Notes under the pieces: model-generated
Told to the model about the DNA's origin: nothing
The model's database searches: none
The model's input: only the letters and a program-made list of their open reading frames with translations
Shown here: piece by piece, positions 1 through 5,548 of the stretch
Numbering within the stretch: position 1 is the stretch's first letter
How the letters are laid out: the number at the start of each line of letters is the position of its first letter
Made by a program: the position numbers and the translations under genes
NCBI GenBank assembly: GCA_036272735.1
Contig: DATAYF010000474.1
Coordinates: 1 to 18,798 of the forward strand
DNA length: 18,798 nucleotides
Direction of reading: 5' to 3'
Source of the DNA: DATAYF01 sp036272735
GTDB taxonomy: Bacteria > Chloroflexota > Ktedonobacteria > Ktedonobacterales > Ktedonobacteraceae

Positions 1-735
1 CATTTTTGCCCAGGTGAAGCAGTACAATGAGGAGGCTGAGACGGATGAGCAAATATTACGGCTCTCGATGGATGCGAAAGCGACGGTCAAGGTCGGTCCC
101 TTTGCGCAAGGAGGAAAGAGTCGCGTCCCAACCAAAGCTGCCGACCATGATTTTCAGCCGACGACCACGGTGACCCCTGTGGGCATTTTCTTGCCTGCCT
201 CCGATGAGGTCTTTTTCTACGGCGTTCTCTCGAAAGTGACCAGCGATTGCCTGGTAGACCGTTTGGTCGACTGGTGGGAGAGCGCCAAAGAGCGCTTTTC
301 CCACATCACGACCTTGCTTATCAACCCCGACAATGGTCCGGAGAGTCACAGTCGGCGCACGCAGTTCATGCAGCGCCTGGTGGAATTTGTCAAGCGGTAT
401 CACATCACTGTTCGTCTCGCGTATTATCCTCCCTATCACAGTAAATACAACCCGGTTGAACGCTGTTGGGACATTTTAGAACAGCACTGGAATGGTTCCT
501 TGCTTGATTCTGTGGACGCCGTGATCCAGTATGCCAGAACTATGACCTGGAAAGGGAAACATCCGGTGGTCGAATTGGTAACGACCGCCTATCAGACCGG
601 CGTAAAACTGACGAAGGAGGCAATGGACCTCGTAGAAACCCAACTTCAGCGGTTACCATCCCTGGAAAAGTGGTTCGTGGACATTTGGTATGTTCCCTGC
701 CAGGGAGTTGGGACAGTTAATAATTCTTGAGTCCC
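1..735 (+). mobile_element. 3' part of an ISAzo13-type insertion sequence with candidate right end
   Basis: The transposase fills the left edge. An imperfect palindrome at 710-735 has GGGAC (710-714) facing GTCCC (731-735) around an AT-rich core and overlaps the transposase stop codon. It is the best candidate for the right terminal inverted repeat. The left end is outside the window, so neither the matching inverted repeat nor a target-site duplication can be checked, and the boundary is provisional. Confidence 0.5.
2..730 (+). CDS. ISAzo13-family DDE transposase, C-terminal part
   Basis: This is the catalytic C-terminal part of a cut-and-paste transposase. The reading frame is open to the left edge of the window, so the true start lies outside and the GTG at 14 is only an internal codon. 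The DDE triad can be placed: Asp in MDAKATV (codon 71-73), Asp in NPDNGPE (codon 329-331) and Glu in SKYNPVERCW (codon 458-460). The SKYNPVER block and the DAKATVKVG block are typical of ISAzo13-type transposases (RNase H-like fold). No frameshift or internal stop is present in the visible part, so the element may be intact. The gene ends with TGA at 728-730, almost at the presumed right end of the element. Family assignment is from motif recognition; the exact IS cannot be named. Confidence 0.85.
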   Translation: MFAQVKQYNEEAETDEQILRLSMDAKATVKVGPFAQGGKSRVPTKAADHDFQPTTTVTPVGIFLPASDEVFFYGVLSKVTSDCLVDRLVDWWESAKERFSHITTLLINPDNGPESHSRRTQFMQRLVEFVKRYHITVRLAYYPPYHSKYNPVERCWDILEQHWNGSLLDSVDAVIQYARTMTWKGKHPVVELVTTAYQTGVKLTKEAMDLVETQLQRLPSLEKWFVDIWYVPCQGVGTVNNS

Positions 736-851
736 TAAGTGCTGTTTTTGGAAAGAAGAGGCGGTTTCAGATTATTGATTATGTGATTTGGGGCCGCTTC
801 TTTGCTGGGTTCAGGGGTAGAGTGAAGTGGCGCATATCAGCGCATAAAAAT

Positions 852-888
852 AAGGCAGAGCCAAGAACAACCCTCGGCTTGCCTTTTT
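852..888. terminator. Bidirectional intrinsic terminator candidate
   Basis: The stem is AAGGCA (852-857) plus AGCC (859-862) against GGCT (876-879) plus TGCCTT (880-885), with one bulged G at 858. A T5 run at 884-888 follows on the plus strand. On the minus strand the stem is followed by a T-rich run (complement of 846-851). It could end the zinc-ribbon transcript coming from the right and any transcript leaving the insertion sequence. Confidence 0.55.
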
Positions 889-939
889 ACTGTTCTGCAT
901 GAGGACGTGTTTGCTCACGCAAACACATTCAGAACAGTA
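888..939. repeat. Long two-stem inverted repeat (hairpin)
   Basis: The outer arms are TACTGTTCTG (888-897) and CAGAACAGTA (930-939), 10 bp and perfect. The inner arms are GTGTTTGC (907-914) and GCAAACAC (919-926), 8 bp and perfect, with a TCAC loop. They are separated by an asymmetric internal loop of 9 and 3 nt. A further small inverted repeat, CTAGAG (940-945) with CTCTAG (953-958), lies next to it. The element sits between the insertion sequence and the 3' end of the zinc-ribbon gene and adjoins the terminator at 852-888. It may be a REP/MITE-like unit or a transcript-stabilising 3' structure. Confidence 0.6.
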
Positions 940-1016
940 CTAGAGGGATGCGCTCTAGAGGAGAGAACACCACTCGGCCAGATCAGCTAATGGGAACCAC
1001 GCAAGATGCATGGCGG

Positions 1017-1322
1017 TTAGCTGTTGGAGACGCGAGCCTTATCGTAGCACGAGCTACAATAGACAGGGCGATCCTTCGTAGGAAGGAAAGGCACTTGCGT
1101 TTCAACGCCACACTCGTCACAGATCACCGTGTGCATTTCTCTTGGAGCACGCTCACCACGATTTCCGCCCCCACCGGTGGAGCGTCGTTGTGCACGGCAA
1201 GAAGAGCAGCGAGCAGGTTTGTTCATCAGACCTTTTTGCTGGTAAAATTCCTGTTCGCCCGCAGTAAATACGAAGTCGTTACCGCACTCACGGCATTTAA
1301 GGGTTTCGTCTACGAAGTTCAA
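1017..1322 (-). CDS. Small double zinc-ribbon protein (CxxC-x17-CxxC)
   Basis: The 101-residue protein has two zinc-ribbon modules. The first uses C10-x2-C13 and C39-x2-C42. The second uses C68-x2-C71 and C89-x2-C92, with exactly 17 residues between the two pairs, the signature of a small zinc-binding family common in Chloroflexota and other bacteria. A Gly/Arg-rich linker (about 46-62) connects them. The start is TTG at 1322 (complement). It is preferred because a strong Shine-Dalgarno, GAGGAGGT (complement of 1329-1336), lies 6 nt upstream, and the protein from there begins with MNFVDETLKCREC, the expected ribbon start. Family members are thought to bind zinc, and probably nucleic acid or protein partners, but no reaction is known. 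The gene is monocistronic and divergent from tgt. Confidence 0.85.
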   Translation of the reverse strand: MNFVDETLKCRECGNDFVFTAGEQEFYQQKGLMNKPARCSSCRAQRRSTGGGGNRGERAPREMHTVICDECGVETQVPFLPTKDRPVYCSSCYDKARVSNS

Positions 1323-1328
1323 ACTAGG

Positions 1329-1336
1329 ACCTCCTC
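1329..1336 (-). promoter_or_regulatory. Strong ribosome binding site deciding a TTG start
   Basis: The minus-strand GAGGAGGT is a near-perfect anti-16S match placed 6 nt before TTG at 1320-1322. It fixes the start of the zinc-ribbon gene at a rare initiation codon. Confidence 0.7.
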
Positions 1337-1676
1337 GTGATATGTTGGTAATCCTCCGGGTCCATATCTAGCAGGTTCACCAGTCGTCCCCTTACCAGTG
1401 TGGGATTGTCTAATCTGGACGAGCACTGTATGCGAGACCAAGATTGGATACCGAAGGAAAGCATACACTATCTTTTAGTGATATGCAAGTGGTTTTAGGG
1501 CAAAGTACCATTATAATAAATATCTTTATGTATTTTTTATATGCGGGGCATTTCCCAGTCTAGATTGACCTGTCGGCCTGGCTTGCTTGACGCTTATGAG
1601 ACAATGAAACCGAGCCATCCGAGTCCGACATGTGCACGTATCATCTATACGCGAAGAACGTTAAACAGAGAAGTCT
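1337..1676. promoter_or_regulatory. Divergent intergenic region between zinc-ribbon gene and tgt
   Basis: This gene-free stretch separates two divergent genes. It holds a hairpin/inverted repeat, GCATACACTA (1461-1470) against TAGTG (1476-1480) plus TATGC (1482-1486) with a single bulged A. It also holds a plus-strand TATAAT at 1512-1517 that could be the -10 for tgt, although no convincing -35 lies 16-18 nt upstream. The reverse strand is AT-rich in the same place. The inverted repeat ends 25 bp before the -10 and could be an operator. I see no conserved small ORF here. Confidence 0.35.
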
Positions 1677-2855
1677 ATGCCACCATTGACCTTTACAATA
1701 CAAGCCGAGTGCCCCGATTCGTGGGCACGCGCTGGCACCATTGAAACTCCGCATGGTTCTATTCCCACCCCAATTTTTATGCCCGTAGGTACGCAGGCCA
1801 CCGTGAAAAGCGTCGCACCCGAAGAGTTGCGAGCGGCGGGCGCGAAAATCATCCTCGCCAACACCTACCATTTGATGCTGCGTCCTGGCTCCGAACTGAT
1901 CGATAGCTTCGGCGGTCTGCATTCCTTTATGCACTGGGATGGGCCGATTTTGACCGATAGCGGCGGCTTCCAGGTCTGGAGCCTGGGCCATCTGCGCAAG
2001 CTGAGTGAAGAGGGGGCCGTCTTTAGATCGCACCTCGATGGCTCTTCACATACTCTCACCCCCGAACGCGTGATGCAGATCGAGGCCGAGATTGGCGCGG
2101 ATATCATTCTACCACTCGACATCTGTGCACCCTATTCCTCTTCTCCCCAACAGGCGTTGCAGGCTATGGAACGCACGCATCGCTGGGAGGAACGCGCTCT
2201 CGAAGCCAAAGAGCGCTACCGGCCTGAGCAGGCGCTTTTCGGCATCGTGCAGGGAGCCTTTGAATCAGCATTGCGTCGCCAGAGTGCGCGTTTCATCGGC
2301 AACTTGCCGTTCCCTGGCTTATCTATTGGGGGACTGTCGGTTGGTGAACCTAAGGCGCAGATGTGGGAAATGTTGGAGCAGGTGACGCCTGAACTGCCAC
2401 GCGATAAGCCGCGCCACTTGCTGGGCGTCGGTTCGCCCGAAGACCTGGTGGTGGGTGTTGGCCTGGGCATGGATATGTTCGATTGCGTGCTGCCGACACG
2501 CGTGGCGCGCCACGGCGGACTTTTTACCAGTGATGGTCGCGTCAGTATCAAGAAGGCGCGTTTCCGCACGCAGCGCGGACCCATCGAGGAGGATTGCGAC
2601 TGCTACACGTGCCAGAACTACGACGCGGCCTACGTGCACCATCTGGCGCGCAGCGAGGAGCAGCTTTACTACCGCCTGGGCAGCATCCACAATATTCGTT
2701 TTATGTTGCGCCTGGCAGACCAGTTGCGTGTGGCTATTTGTGCTGGACATTACCAGGCTTTCCGCGACGAATTTCTGGCGCGCTACGTACCAGCTTCGGA
2801 ACAGGTACGCGAGTCGCAGCGGGAAAAATGGCTAGCAGCAACCAGGACACGGTAG
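1677..2855 (+). CDS. tgt: tRNA-guanine transglycosylase (queuine tRNA-ribosyltransferase)
   Basis: The enzyme exchanges guanine-34 of GUN anticodons (Tyr, His, Asn, Asp tRNAs) for the queuosine precursor preQ1 in the cytoplasm. The 392-residue protein is full length. Key residues align with the Zymomonas mobilis enzyme at a constant offset near the C-terminus: the nucleophile D269 in MFDCVLPTR, and zinc ligands C307, C309, C312 and H338. D94 in TDSGGFQ is the second active-site aspartate, D148 in LPLDICAPY is a base-recognition aspartate, and GIVQG lies at 189-193. The usual Phe after DSGGFQV is Trp here (W101), a mild variation in a conserved block. ATG 1677 is the first possible start after an in-frame TAA at 1662-1664, and its ribosome site (AGAGAAG) is weak. 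The lipoyl transferase gene follows after 46 bp, so the two are probably cotranscribed. No other queuosine gene is in the window. Confidence 0.97.
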   Translation: MPPLTFTIQAECPDSWARAGTIETPHGSIPTPIFMPVGTQATVKSVAPEELRAAGAKIILANTYHLMLRPGSELIDSFGGLHSFMHWDGPILTDSGGFQVWSLGHLRKLSEEGAVFRSHLDGSSHTLTPERVMQIEAEIGADIILPLDICAPYSSSPQQALQAMERTHRWEERALEAKERYRPEQALFGIVQGAFESALRRQSARFIGNLPFPGLSIGGLSVGEPKAQMWEMLEQVTPELPRDKPRHLLGVGSPEDLVVGVGLGMDMFDCVLPTRVARHGGLFTSDGRVSIKKARFRTQRGPIEEDCDCYTCQNYDAAYVHHLARSEEQLYYRLGSIHNIRFMLRLADQLRVAICAGHYQAFRDEFLARYVPASEQVRESQREKWLAATRTR

Positions 2856-2901
2856 TTTGTAGGAACACCAATAGACATACATAATCGAGTAGAATAAATA
2901 C

Positions 2902-3732
2902 ATGGACACATTAACATTACCCTATCGATTTATCTACACAGGCGAGCAGGATGCGGCCCTCAATATGGCTATCGACGAAGCTATTTTGCTGCATCACATC
3001 CAGGGGAAGGTTGGACCGACGCTGCGCGTGTTTCGTTGGAAGCAACCGGCCATCTCACTCGGTCGTTTTCAGGATGTGGAGCGCGAGATTGCCAGCGACG
3101 TATGTGAGCAGAAGGGCGTTATGCTGGTGCGGCGTCCCACGGGCGGGCGGGCGGTCTACCATCGCGACGAGTTCACCTATAGTATTGTGTTGGGCAAGCG
3201 CGATGGCGCGCCTTTGGGCGTGGTCGCGGCGTATGCTTATCTCGCGCAAGGACTGGTTGCGGCGCTACAGCGTTTAGGCGTGCAGGCGGAACTGAGCGAG
3301 GGACGCGTGAGCAAGCAACCCTCGGCGGCCTGCTTTGCCTCTTCGACACAGGCGGATCTGACCAGCGGCGGCTTCAAACTGGTGGGGAGTGCGCAACGCT
3401 GGCAGGATGAATCGCTGGTGCAACAGGGCTCGCTACCGCTGGATGATCGTGCGCCGGAGTTCTACGACATGCTGTGTTTCTCAAGCGAGGAAGCACGGCA
3501 GGAGGCATTGGCACACTATCGCGAGCAGACAACGCCACTGCACGAATTCGCACCGACGGCCTCGTGGGATGAGGTTGCGCAGGCGTTTCGGCAGGGCTTT
3601 GGTGATGCCCTGGGCGCGCAATTTGCCGCGCAAGAACTCAGCACATCCGAGTGGGACCTGGCCCGCCAGCTTGTCGAGGAAAAATATCACACCCTGGCAT
3701 GGCGGCAGGAGCGCGTCAGGCTGATCAAGTGA
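2902..3732 (+). CDS. Octanoyl/lipoyl transferase, LipM/LplA superfamily
   Basis: The 276-residue protein belongs to the biotin/lipoate A/B ligase fold and acts in lipoylation of 2-oxoacid dehydrogenases or the glycine cleavage H protein. It has the N-terminal NMAIDEAIL block (21-29), the RRPTGGRAVYHRDEFTYS binding motif (77-94), ACF with Cys144, and FKLVGSAQR (158-166) with the conserved lysine K159. A cysteine in the ACF position is the thioester-forming residue of LipM/LipL transferases and is absent from classical LplA ligases. Length and motif order match LipM, which moves octanoate from acyl carrier protein to the H protein. I therefore favour octanoyltransferase (LipM-type) over ATP-dependent lipoate ligase, without being able to exclude the latter. 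It lies 46 bp after tgt, with only a weak ribosome site (GAGTAGAAT). Confidence 0.85.
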   Translation: MDTLTLPYRFIYTGEQDAALNMAIDEAILLHHIQGKVGPTLRVFRWKQPAISLGRFQDVEREIASDVCEQKGVMLVRRPTGGRAVYHRDEFTYSIVLGKRDGAPLGVVAAYAYLAQGLVAALQRLGVQAELSEGRVSKQPSAACFASSTQADLTSGGFKLVGSAQRWQDESLVQQGSLPLDDRAPEFYDMLCFSSEEARQEALAHYREQTTPLHEFAPTASWDEVAQAFRQGFGDALGAQFAAQELSTSEWDLARQLVEEKYHTLAWRQERVRLIK

Positions 3733-3748
3733 GCCAGGACGACCAGCC

Positions 3749-3785
3749 GCGAGGGACGGTTCCCTTTGCGGGGGTCATCCCTCGC
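3749..3785. other. Hairpin after the lipoyl transferase gene
   Basis: GCGAGGGA (3749-3756) and TCCCTCGC (3778-3785) form a perfect 8-bp stem 17 nt after the stop codon. No T run follows, so a rho-independent terminator is not established. It may protect the 3' end or simply separate the two transcription units. Confidence 0.35.
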
Positions 3786-3803
3786 AGGTTGTCTCCCACA
3801 ACA

Positions 3804-3832
3804 TTGCACCAATTTTACAGGTGCGGTACAAT
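3804..3832 (+). promoter_or_regulatory. Sigma-70-type promoter for the GlcG-like operon
   Basis: TTGCAC (3804-3809) and TACAAT (3827-3832) are spaced exactly 17 bp apart. The predicted start near 3839 gives an untranslated leader of about 185 nt before the GTG at 4024. In that leader TCCGCT (3852-3857) can pair with AGCGGA (3921-3926), but I recognise no known riboswitch. Confidence 0.6.
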
Positions 3833-4023
3833 GTGCGCAATACAGTGAGGTTCCGCTACAAAGCAACAGGTATTATCATCCGATGCCCGGCGTGCATTCA
3901 TCTGAACGGAAAAACATATTAGCGGACACCAATTGGCTGTGATCTGGGGCCTGACGAGAGGCAGAGTTTTATTCCTACCACCACTATGTTTGTTTTTTAG
4001 ACAAAAGGAAGGTAGTTTTCTGG

Positions 4024-4698
4024 GTGAGCATATCGATTGATATGGCGCGTCGGATTGTCGAAGCGTGTAAGCAGCGCGCCCGCGATTTTCGCAGTCCGGT
4101 GAGCATTGCCGTAGTTGACGCCGGAGGGCACCTGGTCCTCTTTGAGCGTATGATGGCACCGTATGGTTGGATCACGAGCGATATTAGTATCGCCAAGGCC
4201 GCAACGGCCGTGATGTTCAACCAATCCACCGATGCAGTCGCCCAATGGGGGGCGAGTATCCCTGGCTTTGCATCGAGCCTGTCATCAATGACCAATGGCA
4301 AATTTGTCATGGCGGCTGGCGGTTGGCCTGTTCGGGTTGGTGGGGTAACGATTGGTGGCATCGGCATCAGCGGTGGCAATGCGCCGGGACGCGATGATGA
4401 AATTGCGCGCGCAGGCCTGGCCGCAATCGATGCTGCGCCTGCAACGCCGGTCCCGCCTACACATCAGCAGGCGTATACCGGAGCGTTGACGGCTCAGCCA
4501 GTCGCGTCGTATCCGCCTTATCCGCAGCCCTACCAACAACCCTACGCCGCGCCACAAACGCCACGACCAAAAGAAGAAGCCCCACGACCAGGCTATAGCG
4601 GAGCACCCTATACCAGAGAGCTTCTTCCCGGCCAGGATCACGCTAATAACGATGGTTCCTTACCGCCCCCCACGGAACATTCAGGAGATCAATCATGA
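4024..4698 (+). CDS. GlcG/HbpS-family (DUF336) protein with proline-rich C-terminal tail
   Basis: Residues 1 to about 140 match the GlcG/HbpS family. They show VVDAGGHLVLFERM (29-42), a SIAKAATAVMF block, and the AAGGWPV...GVTIGGIGISGGN...DDEIARAGLAAID end block. Some members of this family bind haem (Streptomyces HbpS) or corrinoid-like ligands, and others sit in glycolate operons with unknown function. From about 145 to 224 there is a low-complexity Pro/Tyr/Gln-rich tail (PPYPQPYQQPYAAPQ) that is not part of the family fold. No signal peptide is visible. The start is GTG at 4024, with AGGAAGG at 4006-4012, 11 nt upstream. The stop overlaps the next start as ATGA (4695-4698), so translation is probably coupled and the two products may work together at the membrane. 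Confidence 0.8.
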   Translation: MSISIDMARRIVEACKQRARDFRSPVSIAVVDAGGHLVLFERMMAPYGWITSDISIAKAATAVMFNQSTDAVAQWGASIPGFASSLSSMTNGKFVMAAGGWPVRVGGVTIGGIGISGGNAPGRDDEIARAGLAAIDAAPATPVPPTHQQAYTGALTAQPVASYPPYPQPYQQPYAAPQTPRPKEEAPRPGYSGAPYTRELLPGQDHANNDGSLPPPTEHSGDQS

Positions 4699-5468
4699 GC
4701 CAGGAACAAAGAGAAATTCGTAGACGAGCAAGACGTACAGCTAACGCCCAGCGTAACCGACCAACGCTCGTCACCGCCAAAGATAGCGAGCAGCAAACGT
4801 CGGCCTTCGAGTCCTACGAAACCACTACGGCAACCGTCGATCAGGAGCCAGAACAGCCTATAGAGGTAACAGAGGCCAAAGAGAAGCCGAAAGTTCGTCG
4901 TGGCTTCTTCTTGACCACTGGGAAGAAGGATGCAGCAGCAGGCGAGAAGGACGAGGTTGCGCAGGAGCGACTGGCCCGTGCGACGCGCGGCAAAAGTGAG
5001 CTGGAAGCTAAACAGGAGTCAGTCGCCAAAAAGCCAGCGGCGGCCCGTACGCCCACCAAAGGTGGATTTAAGACCCGCTACATCGTCGGCATGGCGCTCT
5101 ACCTGCTGTGTGCCAACTTTGTCGGCTCCTTCGAGGTACAGGGTCTGCGTTCGGCTGGCCTGGACAGGGTGTTGACCACATTCAACCTCTTCGGTGGCAA
5201 GATGGTTGTTAGCACATCGACGATAGCATTTATTGCTACGCTGGTCATCCTCCTGATCTTGTTGGCGAAGTTCGACCTGATCCCCAGCAGCCTCGGTATG
5301 GGCATGAATACAGCGCGGCCCGTGAGCAAGACTGGTAGCAGTGAGGCAACGCCCGGAGTGCCAGCGCCAAAGTTTACCCAGCCAGCGGTGCGCCAGGGCG
5401 TGGCAGGTGAACACGACGATCTCTATCAAGAGTATCGCTCGAATCAACGCCGCAGCAAGAAAAAATAA
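4695..5468 (+). CDS. Two-helix membrane protein with long charged N-terminus, function unknown
   Basis: I do not recognise this 257-residue protein. Residues 1-125 are highly charged and probably disordered, starting with an Arg-rich stretch (REIRRRARRTANAQR). Two hydrophobic segments follow, at about 129-146 and 174-196. The 25-residue link between them may be extracytoplasmic or may dip into the membrane. The C-terminus is polar and ends in a basic cluster (NQRRSKKK). Both charged ends are expected in the cytoplasm by the positive-inside rule. Its start overlaps the stop of the GlcG-like gene by 4 bp and a strong terminator follows at 5480, so the two genes form a closed two-gene operon. 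A role as membrane partner of the GlcG-like protein is an inference from coupling only. Confidence 0.75.
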   Translation: MSQEQREIRRRARRTANAQRNRPTLVTAKDSEQQTSAFESYETTTATVDQEPEQPIEVTEAKEKPKVRRGFFLTTGKKDAAAGEKDEVAQERLARATRGKSELEAKQESVAKKPAAARTPTKGGFKTRYIVGMALYLLCANFVGSFEVQGLRSAGLDRVLTTFNLFGGKMVVSTSTIAFIATLVILLILLAKFDLIPSSLGMGMNTARPVSKTGSSEATPGVPAPKFTQPAVRQGVAGEHDDLYQEYRSNQRRSKKK

Positions 5469-5479
5469 GAGCACAGCAT

Positions 5480-5521
5480 AAAAGCAGCAGAGCATCATAA
5501 CCAGGATGCCCTGCTGCTTTT
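5480..5521. terminator. Bidirectional intrinsic terminator between convergent genes
   Basis: AAAAGCAGCAG (5480-5490) pairs perfectly with CTGCTGCTTTT (5511-5521). Inside, GCATC (5492-5496) pairs with GATGC (5505-5509) across one A/C mismatch. T runs flank the stem in both directions, so it can serve both the plus-strand operon ending at 5468 and the mannosidase gene ending at 5549 on the minus strand. Confidence 0.85.
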
Positions 5522-5548
5522 GTCGTCTTACCCCATCATGCGCACAGC

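Noticed and set aside
690..902. 70-codon frame after the transposase
   Set aside because: It overlaps the transposase end and the terminator hairpin and has no conserved features.
948..1340. 130-codon plus-strand frame over the zinc-ribbon gene
   Set aside because: It is antisense to a gene with eight conserved cysteines and a strong ribosome site, and its translation shows no domain.
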